A stretch of 64,000 bases of DNA from Cunninghamia lanceolata (GCA_027924645.1 BSBN01000039.1:20000001-20064000), one strand, 5' to 3'. Positions 1-11,635 are shown, counted from the first letter of the stretch. A program made the numbers and translations. Notes: generated by a model not told the origin, from the letters alone.

Positions 1-501
1 TATAGAACTTACCACACTCTACAATTACAATCCCCCATCCACTTATTAAGTTATAATTTACCAAAGACCAATAAAGACAAAGTAAATGTTTTCATGGCAT
101 TCCATAGTGGTTGTATAATTGTCAAAACTATTATTTAATACATCAACATTTACAATAGAGGTTCACATACCTAAAAATGTCACACATTTTAGACTCAATT
201 AAGACTTTGTATGTCTAGAACATTAATGATTGTGAAACTATTTTCAAATAGTTGCAATTGTTGAGACTCGGTGTATATTTTACTATTTTGACTCCTTACA
301 AATAGTTTCCAAAGAATGCAAGAATATAAATTTACAAACTTAATATTCTATAACAAATTATAGCAAGTTCTAATAAGCTACAGTCGACACATTAATGTAG
401 CTTCAGCATTACAACCAAATTTTGCACTATTATAAAAAATGATTCCCATACATATGGTAGATTATATAAATACATGATACACTACTATGATTAGAAAGTG
501 G
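1..501. other. AT-rich intergenic DNA, nothing recognised
   Basis: No ORF of note, no repeat pair and no RNA gene seen. It ends at the left boundary of Copia element A. Confidence 0.5.
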
Positions 502-840
502 TGTTTGTGTGAACAAGATATATTACCTAACTGGTTCCACATTAGGTCCTATTCACACTTGTCTAGTTAAGCTTACTTAGGACATACTTAGGTCACACTT
601 ATGATATTCATATTTTTGTGTTTCATGTAATATGATTATAACACTTGTCATAATCATATGTTATCCTATGTTTCACCTTGGCCTATATAACTAAGGGTTT
701 CTCATTGTAATTTCACATTCATCTATATTGTGTGTTTGCATCCTTTGATAGAATAGAATCATTCTTTCATGTTGGATCTCTCTTGTGCTTTCATTAAAGC
801 TCCTAGATCTTAGGTGGCTACCTTCATAGCCAACTCTTAC
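502..840 (+). repeat. 5' LTR of Copia element A
   Basis: Aligns along its length with 2314-2663, sharing blocks such as ACCTAACTxGTTCCACATTA and CACCTTGGCCTATATAAC. The latter contains a TATATAA core that is probably the LTR promoter. The similarity ends at CAACTCTTA, directly followed by gag-derived sequence. No primer-binding site is visible, so the LTR end and leader were probably lost in the internal deletion. Confidence 0.75.
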
Positions 841-1540
841 TATGAAAAAAGGATTGATGAGTTGACACACCTTCTTCAGAAGCACAATATCCAATTGCCT
901 TCATCCATGTCATCTAGTTTATCCTATTCTTCAACAACATCATCATCATCAGCACAATCAGGGATAGATAAAGTAACAAATGAGATAGATAAGATGAAAG
1001 GAAAAAAACTCTTGGCATCTACAAGCTCTAAGTCAGGGAGATGGCTTCTTGATTCTGGAGCCTCACATTATATGGATTAATCACAGGGTATGTTCTCTTT
1101 ATTTGATCCTTGTAACTTACCACACATATTGATGGGGAACAACACATATATGCATGTTTATGGGAAAGGATATACTAAAATGGGAGAAGGCACTTTTCAT
1201 GATGTACTTTGTGTTACATAATTGTCAACCAATATTCTTTCCATCTATCATATTGCACATAGTGGCATAGGGAAGACTATTGAGTTCACACTTGATTCAG
1301 TGATCATTAGGAATTGGAGAGTAGAGAGATCATTTATATTGGGATGGCTGATCATGCATCTCACTTGTATACTTTTTTCCATTTTTACCTTGATGATGTT
1401 ATAGTTTCATTGACTGATATTCACACTCATGCATCAAGTGTACATCCTATTTCTGAGAAGAAGTTTGGTCACTTAAACCTTGGTGTTCTTGAGATTTGTG
1501 CTAATCTTCCATCTCCTCCACCTCTTTCTTCTTCATAGAT
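840..1540 (+). pseudogene. Copia gag C-terminus, protease and GAG-pre-integrase remnant
   Basis: The start of the region reads as a Gag C-terminal segment with a serine-rich stretch. It leads into WLLDSGASHYMD, the aspartic protease active site typical of Copia Pol (the DSG triad is intact). After a stop, decayed sequence still matches the usual downstream order: a stretch ending CVTxLSTNILSI, then KKFGHLN, which corresponds to the zinc-binding start of the GAG-pre-integrase region. There are several stops and at least one frame change. Everything after this, including integrase core, reverse transcriptase and RNase H, is missing. The Copia assignment is firm; the lineage is not resolved. Confidence 0.7.
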
Positions 1541-2305
1541 TATCATTTCCATGGATTTGTCTATGTTAGTTGAGTAGGATCATTCTAGTCTTTTAGATTC
1601 AACTTTGTGGGATTACTTCTTAACATGTATATTAGATTTGTTTTATGAGTCTCATATGTAGATTTGGAGGACACACTTGGGGATATTCATTTACTTTTTG
1701 ATGATAGTTACAACACAACTTTTATATCATCATCTTTGTCTTTGGACATTTTTCTTCATGAGTCTACACAGGGTCTTGGATTGGTTACACCTCATTGCAT
1801 TGTGACATCCTTTGATTTTGACATGTGGACATTTGAGTAGTTTTTAGAGGTACACATCATGAGACTTCTTCCCTCATCTCTCTTCTTAGAGATGGAGTTT
1901 CTTATATATCTTCCATTTTATTTGTTCCTTCCCAAGGGGAGAAATGTTGTTTGTAGGTATTGGACACTCTTCAACATTTGTCTTCGAGCATTCACCATTG
2001 GCATAGGATCTACTTATTTGTGGGGGGATCTATAAACTCACTCTTTCTCTCCTATGAGGGTCATTGATTATGAATTTGTATTGGATGTAGTCCTTGGGGG
2101 GTCATATTGAGTCCTTCTTCCATCATGTATCTTTCTTGTTTTCTCTCTTTTGGAAAGGGATTTTTTCTTATGGGTTTTTCTCCTTTTCTCTGTTTGTGAG
2201 AGATCTTTTGTACATGGGTACCTAACATGGCCTTGTAGATAAGACCCATCCATGATCCATCATTGCATCATTTGCATATTTTCTTATTCTCCCTAAGTTG
2301 CACTT
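1541..2305 (+). other. Non-coding interior of element A
   Basis: Lies between the Copia coding remnant and the polypurine tract. All frames are broken by stops and no domain is recognisable. It is either heavily decayed pol or the 3' untranslated part of the element. Confidence 0.5.
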
Positions 2306-2313
2306 AAGGGGGG
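2306..2313 (+). promoter_or_regulatory. Polypurine tract of element A
   Basis: AAGGGGGG directly abuts the TG that starts the right LTR. This is the expected place and composition for the plus-strand primer of an LTR retrotransposon. Confidence 0.7.
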
Positions 2314-2663
2314 TGTTAGTGTGAATGGGGTATATTACCTAACTAGTTCCACATTAGGTCCTATTCACACTTGTCTAGTTAAGTTTACTTAGGGCATACT
2401 TAGGGTACATTTATGATAGTTATCTTTTTGTGTCTCATATAATATGATTATGAGACTTGTCATAATCCTACATTATACTATATTTCACCTTGGCCTATAT
2501 AACCAAGTGCTTCTCATTGTAATTTCACATTCATGTACATTCATTTATATTATGTATTTGCATCCTTTGATAGAATAGAAATATTATGTCATGTTGGGTA
2601 TCTCTTTTGCTTTCATTGAAGCTCTTAGATCTTAGGTGTCTGCCTTTATAGACAACTCTTAAA
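2314..2663 (+). repeat. 3' LTR of Copia element A
   Basis: Second copy of 502-840. It contains the same TATATAA core and ends near CTCTTAAA, followed by GGTGG, which nearly matches the AGTGG in front of the left LTR. Small indels make it about 10 bp longer than the left copy. Confidence 0.75.
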
Positions 2664-3525
2664 GGTGGTCTCCATGTAAGAATAATATAATATGATCAAT
2701 CATATCTTACATGGTCTATTACAATGCACAAATATGATCAACCATTTTTGCACATTTATTAACCATATACAATAGTCATCATTAATGAACAAAATAATAG
2801 CTATAGATAGGATAGGGACTTATATGGTTTCATTCCATAAAGATGATAACTTCACAATAGTTCAACACACTTAATATAAAATACTTTCCTTTCACAATCA
2901 TGGTTAACTAATGTTAGTCAATCAATGCTACACTTTCTAGAGATCACTAGAGAGTTACATAGTTAATACAATTTCTCACTTCATAACCAAGCACTATTTA
3001 CCTTGGCATGCATCCTTCAAGACCACATAGTTATTTTTCTATGTTATATCCAATTTATAATGCAACTATCAATATACATTCATGATATTACATAACAATT
3101 AAATTTGAGAATCTTAAAATTCATACAAATCTATAAAGAAAATATATAGTCACGATACCATGTCACAGAATATGATGCATTCTAATCAACATTCCTCAAT
3201 ATTCACATTTATGAGTGGACAAGAAAATCATACATAGATGATTTTAGCTTTCCATGGAATTCAACTTCCTTATTACACATTAGGATCATACATTGAGACA
3301 TCAAATATTACATTTACTAAGATAAGTCATTTCTTATAACGTGTTTATTACCTTGTTTACACAATTGAACAAAGATTCTCTTCCAATCACAATCCAAATT
3401 ATAACATATGGCCTTATATGATCCATTTCTAATGTAGTCTAGAATGGTGAATCTTATTGATAACCAATTCTAATAGCCACAACACAAAATTAATGAGACA
3501 ACAATATCCAAAACCACAACACACA
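2664..3525. other. AT-rich DNA without recognisable features
   Basis: No ORF, repeat partner or motif could be supported on either strand. Confidence 0.5.
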
Positions 3526-4560
3526 TCAAAGTATTTTATTTATGCAGTGTTCAAATCTCCAAAAGCACAATTCAAAAATATTACATTCTTCTTCTGTTGA
3601 CAATACCTTCCTCTCCAAACTGATACCAAGTTGAACCCCAAATAGAATGCAATGGTTTCCCTTTATACACATGTTGAAGGGAGTTGATGAGTTGACGGTT
3701 GCTAAAACTGAACCATCAAGAGTCACCAATCCACAAAATGATATGCCTTTTCCTCTTCACAAAGTGCCTCATTAATGATTTTGGCTATCGAGAGCATTAA
3801 ATCACGCTTTCACTCTCATTATAATGTATAGCAGCATTTTGTAAATCTTTTGACATATAATTTGGTAGATCAATGCCTTCATAAACCTTTGAAATTCCTT
3901 GATCACAAATCGACACCTTGGAGTATTTCACATTGCCCAAACTATGCTTTTAAAATGTATTTTGGCATTGGAATTAACTATTAAACCTTCCTAGAATGTC
4001 TTTGGTGAAATGACATTTTGAGGAACTTACAAATTTACCCTTTGGCAAACCAAATTTCTCATGAACTATGAACTCCTTGCGCTTAGGTATCTCTTTTTGC
4101 ACTATCAACCCCTTCATCGACAATCTGGCTTAGTAATGAAGCAAGGGATTCTTTATCAGCATTCTTACTAGTTCAGGAACTTAAAAATATGCCGACACAC
4201 CAATGTGAAAATCATTTTCAACACTTTGATCCCCTTGAGAACCATGATATACTTATACTGCTCCTCTTAATGTTTATTAGCATTCTATAAATCTTCAAAC
4301 TTTTATTTCAATTGATCAGTATCGTAGTACCCTTTGAACTCCTTTGTCAGTGGTTTGATACTTCCACAAACCATGGAACACTTCCTATACAACAATTTTC
4401 AGCCACAAACAACTTCAAGAACTTCCACCCTCGGCGAATCCATATATATTTGAACTTATGAATCCTACATCCTTCATCAACCCATCGACATGTTTATGAG
4501 CGCAAGAATTAATAAACTTGCTAAACTTCATGTAACAATTCAATTCGTGGCACACGTGTT
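3526..4560 (-). pseudogene. Unidentified degenerate coding-like region
   Basis: Not recognised. On the minus strand several protein-like stretches line up in order with only occasional stops and frame changes. Near 4110-3970 is a basic stretch containing EIPKRKEFIVHEKFGLPKGK. Near 3950-3790 the same general reading contains GNVKYSKVSICDQGISKVYE. Near 3780-3740 another frame gives INEALCEEEKAYHFVDW, and 3729-3526 is open for 67 codons. The density of plausible protein text is higher than in neighbouring non-coding DNA, so this may be a decayed gene or an unfamiliar retroelement gag. No catalytic motif, zinc knuckle or LTR pair was found. A host pseudogene and a retroelement remnant both remain possible. 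Confidence 0.3.
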
Positions 4561-5537
4561 CGATGAACTTCAAAGTTTATGACCTTTAAATATTACTGAA
4601 TACAGACTCCGTTTCGGCAGATAAAGGAGTTCAAGAACCCTCAAAGTTTATGAAAAGCACAGTAAAGATAAAGTTGGCTAAAACTTAGCCAAGTTTTGGG
4701 GAAGAAAAGTTCGTCGATGAGCATTTTCGACGGAATGTAATCTTCAGGAACTGCTATATGTGCTAAAGCAATTAATAAGGAATTCCTTAAGTGCTTTCAA
4801 CAGAACAACATGTATGTGAAATTTTGTGAATCCTCATCAACAAATCAACATCCAAATACACTTACAAACTCATCGTCGACGATTCTCTAGTGCTTGAACT
4901 CCGTAACTATCAAAACCAACAAAAACACAACAAAACTGATCAAAACTAAAAATAGAAGCTTAAAATGTTTTTGGGCTTGACACAAGATCACACATGCACC
5001 CAGATGCTTCTTCATCAATTTATTACTAACAAAAGATCACTTAGAATATACATTGAAACATACCTAGTTAAATTGTCATTTTCTAGCTTGTACATGAACA
5101 CAACTACTATAGATTACAACAAAATGACTAATTGCACCATTCACCTATAGTTCTTTTGATCACATTACTAAGAAAGGGTATAGTAATGATAGTAGTTATG
5201 AGGGTAGGGGTGCATAATATGCCCAATCAAAGAACACCAACTAGTCCCCTACCCAGGAGAGACAACTGAAACTTGTCCCAAAATGACAACCATAATCGCA
5301 TACATAGAAAATAATTAGAAATAGGTCATCATAATTGTGACCCCAATTAGCCACCTTTAGAATAGGGGAAATTTATACCTATTTCCAACTAAACCATCTT
5401 TGGAAAAACCCAAAAAATTCCTTCCCTTATTAGCCTCACTAACCCTACTCACTATTAGTACTTGATACCCATGCAAATACTTTTAAGAAAAATATTGATC
5501 TTTAAGAGAAGAATAAGGAAATGATTCCAAACCCTAG
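4561..5537. other. Unassigned DNA left of element B
   Basis: No convincing coding sequence. A 61-codon plus-strand ORF at 4965-5150 has no recognisable motif and is probably chance. The last five bases (CCTAG) are the left target-site duplication of element B. Confidence 0.45.
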
Positions 5538-6796
5538 TGTTTGGTGGAAAATTGGATTCATTAATCTTTTGTTGTTTAGGTGTTTAAATCCACCTCTCCA
5601 CTATACATTGAAGGATCTAGGGTTGAATGGCAAGCACTATCATACATTAGAGTCACTTTCAGATGTAGGGAAACTTAGATTAGAGAATTAATTATCAAGT
5701 TTTCCTTCTCCTAGGCTCAATTGACCATTAAAACCCTAATTATGCAAATACGACAACAAATTAAAGAATTACAAAAAAAGCTCTTGTAGACGGGAGTAAA
5801 CTACCAAATTACAAAATACTTGTTTTTGGGGTTCCGAAGCGGAACAATCGGGGACACTGGAGCAGGCGCCCAAGTCCAAGGTACCTACTTTTTCAGGGAA
5901 TCTGGATCTCCTTCGGACACTGATCAGCCCTGTAACTTCTATTTTCTAGAATCTATTTGCGGAGGACACTGGAGCGAGCGCCCTAGTCCCAAGAGTGCTC
6001 CTTTGTCCATCTTTCCTTCAGATCCTGAATCCCTGGTGTCTTCCCAGCCTTCCTGCAACTCCACTTTTCCCAGATGCGACACCTATAACCTGTAATCACA
6101 AGACTTGGTTTGGGGGTTGTAGTGTTTAGAGGTTTGCCTTAGTCAAACCCTGGAGGACACTTAAGTCTCTAAACACCATTGTCAGATAAAGAGGGCGTGC
6201 CCTTGTGAGGCAGAGACCAAAAACTAAAGGAATCAATGATAAAAACACAATGATATGTCACCTTGTAGTGAAGCTTTCATGGAGGAAGATGCTCTTCATG
6301 ACATGAAAGAATTGATGCTCAAATTTGTAAATATCAACACACAAAACACACAAGTCTACTCTTGCAACACAATAGAAAGCCTTGAATCACCTTGAGAACA
6401 CAATAGCTTGCTAGTAATCATCTAGTTGAAATCTAGTTTTCAAATGAATGCCTACACTTGCTTATATATGCATCTACAAGCACTCCCACCAAGATATTTG
6501 AAATTCAAACTTACCGTGTCAGCAAAGGGAGCTAATAACAGTCACTAACCGACACCCAGAAATTGGGGCTTCCCTAAAATATGGCAGCACTAGGGTACGG
6601 GCGCCCAATTCATCCCCCCTATTTTAGGTAGGGTACAGCTCAAGGGGTCCTCCTAGGTCCTATTTGCCATGGGACTTAGGTCTCATTCCATCAGGATGCT
6701 AAAATATGAACTAAAATATCCTAAATGCACTCTAAAGACCCAGGTGCTAAACCTTATGAGGGAAAAGCCCCCAAGGGGACATTTTCTGACATTACA
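5538..6796 (-). repeat. 3' LTR of element B
   Basis: Starts TGTTTGGTGG and ends GACATTACA on the plus strand. It matches 10975-11047 plus 24963-26153 throughout, including the block around GGACACTGGAGCxxGCGxCC. A TATATAAG core on the minus strand near 6460 is a plausible promoter. Confidence 0.88.
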
Positions 6797-6812
6797 TTTA
6801 GCCCCCACTTTA
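6797..6812 (-). promoter_or_regulatory. Polypurine tract of element B
   Basis: The minus strand reads AAAGTGGGGGCTAAA directly before the TGTAATG that starts the LTR. This fixes the element's orientation. Confidence 0.75.
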
Positions 6813-6874
6813 ATGTATGTATGAACACAAGGCCCATACATGCATTAAAGTAAGGTCACAAACACAACAAACAC

Positions 6875-7015
6875 ACCAAACACGGAGAAGACACACCAAT
6901 CACATAGAAAACAGTAACAGGCACGCAAAAAACAAAGAAGACAGTTACAGTCATGCAGAACACAGAGCAGACAATTAATGCATAGAAGACACATTAATAC
7001 ATGGAAGACATAAAT
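6875..7015. repeat. Short imperfect tandem repeat (about 30 bp) in element B
   Basis: Units resembling GAAGACAnnnnnnACATxxA recur about every 25-35 bp from 6885 to 7010 (GGAGAAGACAC, AAAGAAGACAG, CATAGAAGACAC, CATGGAAGACAT). The array explains the cysteine- and leucine-rich minus-strand ORF read through it at 6845-7354, which I do not regard as a gene. Confidence 0.5.
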
Positions 7016-7079
7016 TATATCTTTTCTTTTCTTTTTCTCATATATATGAAATGCAAATGCAAGTACTGGAAAGTAAACA

Positions 7080-7625
7080 AACCTCCCATAATACATGATG
7101 CACCACTTAAGGGCACAGGTCTCTGTATATGGGGCAACACACATGCAAGACATGTAAAACCTCCCAAAATGCACGAAGCACTCCCCAAGAGTGCTGGTCA
7201 CTATATATGGGGCAACAAACATGCCATACAAAACAAGTACGCTAAAACACACACTTGAAGACATGGAGAAAACACGACAGACAAGCGATGGTGTGTTCCC
7301 TATTTCTAGGCTCACCACCATCTTAGGCACATTACAGGCACACACCGAAGACACACTTAAGGGTTGAGTTAGTCATAGAACCGCTCCCCGCCTCCGTAGA
7401 GGACTTTTAAAAATGACAGGATGATGTAATCTGCTCCGAGAAGTACACCATCCCCACCTCTACAGAGGGCTTAAGAAAAATGATATGCTCGATATCCCAC
7501 CTCCACAGAGGGATTACATGATTGATTGATTGATTGCAAACAAACTCAAGATGCACAATACACTACTCAAGAGCTCAGGTCACTGCATCTGAGGTCAAAC
7601 ACATTGCTAACATCTATAATAGACA
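7080..7625. repeat. Dispersed repeat of about 75 bp in element B
   Basis: Three related copies share ATGATGCACxACTxAAGxGCxCAGGTC-like cores: 7093-7150, 7165-7225 and 7550-7615. Between copies 2 and 3 is a second repeated motif, CCxCCTCxxxAGAGGxxTTA, at about 7388, 7455 and 7498. This is the 3' untranslated part of the element. Confidence 0.5.
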
Positions 7626-8520
7626 GCTTACCTTATATGCCCCCACCTTAAGGTGGTTGATATCAGTTATCGATATCAAGCATGTTAAGGTAGGAAGAAA
7701 ACACACAAGAGAACATTGGCCTTCGCAAAGCCCATACCCCCCAGAGGTGACATGTACTTTACGATTGCCAAATGTTCCCACAAACACATCCCTGCAAGAA
7801 ACATGTTAGTGTCTACAAAATCATGACAAACAACAACATCAATGCATATGATTAACCACACAAAGAGCCAAGGTTATACAATGAATTCAGACTTCGAGGA
7901 TAACCAGGGGCTATATCATGAAGCTCTCAGAATCGAGTACCGTCAAGGCTAGATTCAAAGGAAAACAAAGGTACACAGAGCAGCAGTATTGTTAAGGTTT
8001 GTAAATGCGATAGAAACATCATAGAATTCACTACGCGGAAAGCGTGAATGCTTCCACTAGCCAAGCGTCGGATAAAATATACAACCCCATTGTCATATTA
8101 GGAACTATAGTCCATTTTTTGATTGCTCTCGAAAGGGACACTAGGTCTGCATCAGTATAAATGCTTGTCGTCATCCGCCCGCTAGATGGAAACACTAGAG
8201 GAAGAGAAACAATAAATAAGAGAGGACAAAAAAAGTGTCTTAGGGACAGTCATGTAGGGGGGTGCCCCTAAGTCACCAACCATGACGCTATGTCCGCAAG
8301 ACACAACACACAACAATGAAATCAGAGAGAGGCAATATAGAAGGATGATGATACAAATAGAAGAAGGTCACAACAGAGGCAGTTTCTTGGTATCCCGAAC
8401 CTTACGGGAGAATCCGAGGTCATCCCAGGAGGCCTAAACAACATATAACACATCACGGGGGAAGCACATCACGAAAGAGATAAAGGGTTAGAGATACTTA
8501 CCTGTAGGGCCCCTTCTGGG
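7626..8520 (-). other. 3' untranslated region of element B
   Basis: No recognisable protein on either strand. It lies between the end of the protease-like reading frame and the repeats next to the 3' LTR. Confidence 0.5.
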
Positions 8521-9517
8521 CTAGAAATTGTCTATAAGCAAATCGTCGTCGTCATTGTCCCATTCCCTAATGATGGAGGATAGTGGGACATATGGTACCA
8601 TAGCCAAATTCATATCTTGTTCATTATGTTGTTCATTGTTAGGATTGTCTTCGTTTGGTTGAATGTTAGGATCGATGTTTTCTTGTTGAGAGGCAAGGTT
8701 TATAGTATATTAATTTACCACTTATCTTTTGTAAGATAGGGCTATTCTCTTTCATAGGCTTGTGTAAATTAGAAGATGAAGCAACAGGATCAAACCTCAT
8801 TTGTCACAGTGGAACATTTTGTTGTAGATAATGGTCTCCCGATCCTTGTAAGGATTTCGCAGGAGGAACCTCAGCATAGGGACTTTGTCCTTTTGGTCTA
8901 AAGTTCTCTTCACATGCGGGTTGTTTCTCTTTTGTCATTTCTTGTGTAGGAGGACTAGGTACTTCAGTTTTATCCCAAAAGTAATTCAATTTGTAATGTT
9001 TTTCCCGAACCAAAGGTTTATACTTGTTCCGAGGGATGATGATTATATGGCCATCCAGAGGGAATTTCAGACTATGGTGTATTGTTGAAGGGATAACTTT
9101 CATTTCTTTTAGCCACGGATGTCCTAATTTAATGCGAAAGAGGTCAGAAATGGGGACAACATCGAACCATTTTTCAACATGTTTTCCAGATAATGTTACT
9201 AACAAAGATATCTTACCCAACGACTTGATAAAGGTTCCCTTATGCGTCTTAATCATCATGCTCGAGAGATCATAAAAACCTTGCATTAGTTGATGTGAAA
9301 GGAGGAACTCCTTAGTGGCAATATTAGTCATGCAATTAGGATCGATAAGAGTTCCATTCACAGGGTTTCCCATTATTTTCACAGTAATGTAAAGAGGTCC
9401 TTCTTTTTCTCCAGTTGTTCTATCATGAGGAGTAAAGACAATTTCAGGTTCAGGAACCTTGCTTTTCATGTAAGGTCTAGGAGGGAACCTATTGTTGCTA
9501 TTATGATTAGAGGCCAT
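8521..9517 (-). pseudogene. Retropepsin-like protein of element B
   Basis: An uninterrupted 237-codon ORF (9517-8804) starts MASNHNSNNRFPPRPY. Residues about 45-145 have the layout of a retroviral-type aspartic protease: a beta-strand-like KIMGNPVNGTLIDPNCMTNI, where the usual active-site D-S/T-G reads D-P-N, and a later LFRIKLGHPWL resembling the conserved (I/L)-(I/L)-G-x-x-W-L end of plant retropepsins. After the stop at 8804, another frame continues with an acidic tail containing REWDNDDDDLLIDNF and ends at a stop at 8521-8523. The original protein was therefore probably about 330 residues, with one frameshift or stop acquired. It is the only coding sequence in the element. With its active site changed, it may be a non-catalytic structural relative or simply a decayed protease. 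Confidence 0.65.
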
Positions 9518-9639
9518 TCTTTTATACTTGAGCTAATTCCAAATTAGATTCTGAAAGCTTTTCAAAATTGGTGCAAAAGGTAAGAGCAAAAGTAGCCAAA
9601 AATGTTTAATTTTTCGATGCTTTTCAAATGCAAATGAAT

Positions 9640-10345
9640 GAAACAAATGATGCTATGAGGATTTAAGTCAAGGGAAGTAGGTTATATGACTGATATCAGT
9701 CCAAAACAGTAGTATAATCACTTTCATCACACTCTTGATGCTAATCCAAGGTAATGCCAAGTCAAAATACAGTGAAAATATGTCAAAATAGGCACTTTTT
9801 TCACCAAAATTCGATGTAAAAGAGCATAACAAAGGGTGTTGTGAGGAAAATTATGATGGACAGAAAATAATATCAATAATAACAGCCACTTGGTGCCAAA
9901 ATACCCAACACAACATGATTTTAGTGTAATTTAAGGTCAAACCCTAGTGAAAATATAACAAAAATAGGCTATTTTTCACGGTTTTTCAACTCCAAGACCT
10001 AGCAAAAGAGGTGTTGTAAGAAATTTTAGGAGGGAAATCAAATAATATCAATAATATCAGTCACCTCTATCCATAAAATTTATCACAACATGCTTGGAGT
10101 GAAAACTAGGTCAAACCCTAGGGCCAAAGTAGCCAAAATGTGGAGTCTTTTGAAAATTTTCACTACAAGAGCCCGTTAAAAGGGTGTTGTGAAGATTTTT
10201 ATGAGGGGAAGAAAATGATTACCCTGATAAAAAAAATTAATTCAAAAATATCTTTCACAACACTCTCGTGGTGCAAGTTTGGAGAGTCGATAAGGCCAAT
10301 TTTAGTGAAAATTGTCGTTTTTGAAGCCCTAGGTTTTAGAACTTG
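9640..10345 (-). repeat. Tandem repeat, about 174-bp period, in the leader of element B
   Basis: The anchor GTGTTGT followed by GAxGAxxxTTxTxA recurs at 9836, 10011 and 10184, spaced 175 and 173 bp. A more diverged copy starts near 9650. Each unit also carries AATAATATCAATAATAxCAG or a derivative, and CCCTAGxGxxAAAxTA. The array lies between the primer site and the protease-like ORF. Confidence 0.7.
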
Positions 10346-10953
10346 AAACACAATTCTATGTGCATGATTTAATGTATGATTTATGATGTAAATTGAATAC
10401 ACTCAGATCTGAAGATGATTTTCAAGCTTAATCATGCAAAATTCCCATGTAAATTTAATGAAATTGCACTAAAATTGTTAGTTTTTGTTGAAATTTTCAA
10501 TGTAAAAATACAAATAATTTAAATTTAAATACAAATTCATACTAAAATGCAAGACTTCAGATAAATGAAAATTTGAATGAGCCTCTAAAATTAGTAGAAA
10601 AATCTGTTAAAGGATTTTGCTTACGAACCCTAGATTTTGGAATTACTAGGTTATCATTAATTGTCAAAATTTCCACAAAACCCTAGCAATTAAATGATGA
10701 AAATGCAAAGCAAGATTTTAATTTTTTGTATTTTTCTGTAGTTTATATCATATCTGATGTAAAAATCATGAATTAGAAAAATTTAGGAAGAATTGACACA
10801 ATTTAGTAAGCCCAACAATGCAATTTTTTTGTAATTTTCCAATTTTTCAATTTTTTTGAATTTTTCTCAATGCAATAAATTAAATGACCAAATGAATGAA
10901 TGAAATCACACCAAATCTATAGACAAACACTCAGAAAGTTTTAATTTAAGTGC

Positions 10954-10971
10954 AAAGAAATGGGTTCACCA
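10954..10971 (-). promoter_or_regulatory. Primer-binding site of element B
   Basis: The minus strand reads TGGTGAACCCATTTC starting three bases inside the 5' LTR boundary. It begins with the TGG expected opposite a tRNA 3' CCA end. The primer tRNA is not assigned. Confidence 0.55.
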
Positions 10972-10974
10972 AAA

Positions 10975-11047
10975 TGTTTAGTGGAAAATTAGATTCGTTA
11001 ATCTTTTGTTGTTTAGGTGTTTAAATCCGCCTCTCCACTATACATTG
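10975..11047 (-). repeat. 5' LTR of element B, first piece
   Basis: TGTTTAGTGGAAAATTAG onwards matches the start of 5538-6796 up to the CATTG at 11043-11047, where element C begins. The match resumes at 24963. Confidence 0.88.
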
Positions 11048-11287
11048 TGTTGATGCTTAAAATTGCGCCGATTCCAACACCAACATAGGAAGTTTCAGGA
11101 ATATGGGACTTGCAACCTGAAACAACCTCCAGATTTTTAAAGAAGCTAGCTCTTCTCTATCTCGAATGCGTTTTGGGGAAAAGGGTAGAAACTAAATAGA
11201 ATTACAAATGCAATGAAAGCAAATCTAACTATGGCGATGCGCCTGAATATGATTTGTTTCTTACTACCAAGCACAGCGAAACTATAC

Positions 11288-11581
11288 TCAAGATTCAATT
11301 ATATTAAAGAGAAAATTCTGCATGATTAATATAACAGATAAAACAAATAGAATCAAAGGCTCACAACCAGACAATTTTGCAATGACACAGGAAATATCAG
11401 CAAAGGCACAGAACTTTGTCTTTCTCATTAATTTCCCAGCAATATAAGAGGCACAGATACGTGCACAGTTATAGTTACTTTTTGAATCAAGAAAACAAAC
11501 TAAAGGCAAAATGATATTACTGTTCACAGTAAAAAGTCTCAAACTCTCTTGAATCTCTGATAGAAAACTATCTTTAGCCAA
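11288..11581 (-). CDS. 97-codon ORF in the LTR of element C (3' copy)
   Basis: Open from MAKDSFLSEIQESL to the stop at 11288, starting 47 bp downstream of the LTR TATAAATA. It differs from the copy in the other LTR (23451-23744) at about seven residues, with no stop. Function unknown; a short upstream ORF or chance are both possible. Confidence 0.25.
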   Translation of the reverse strand: MAKDSFLSEIQESLRLFTVNSNIILPLVCFLDSKSNYNCARICASYIAGKLMRKTKFCAFADISCVIAKLSGCEPLILFVLSVILIMQNFLFNIIES

Positions 11582-11627
11582 AAATTATCTATCTTCTATC
11601 TATCCCTTTCTAATTACCAATGTCACA

Positions 11628-11635
11628 TATTTATA
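11628..11635 (-). promoter_or_regulatory. TATA box in 3' LTR of element C
   Basis: TATAAATA on the minus strand, conserved in the other LTR at 23791-23798. It separates the motif-rich U3 from R-U5 and supports the minus orientation. Confidence 0.6.

Larger units (their letters stand above)
502..2663 (+). mobile_element. Copia element A, internally deleted
   Basis: Two direct repeats of about 340-350 bp, both starting TGTTxGTGTGAA, enclose a short internal region with remains of Copia gag, protease and the GAG-pre-integrase segment in the usual order. A purine tract (AAGGGGGG) lies directly before the right repeat, which fixes plus orientation. The flanking pentamers AGTGG (497-501) and GGTGG (2664-2668) differ at one base and are the likely target-site duplication. 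Integrase core, reverse transcriptase and RNase H are absent, so this is a deletion derivative unable to move by itself. Confidence 0.75.

Noticed and set aside
6845..7354. 169-codon minus-strand ORF rich in Cys, Leu and Phe
   Set aside because: It reads through imperfect tandem repeats in the 3' untranslated part of element B and has no family-like motif. The composition follows from the repeats.
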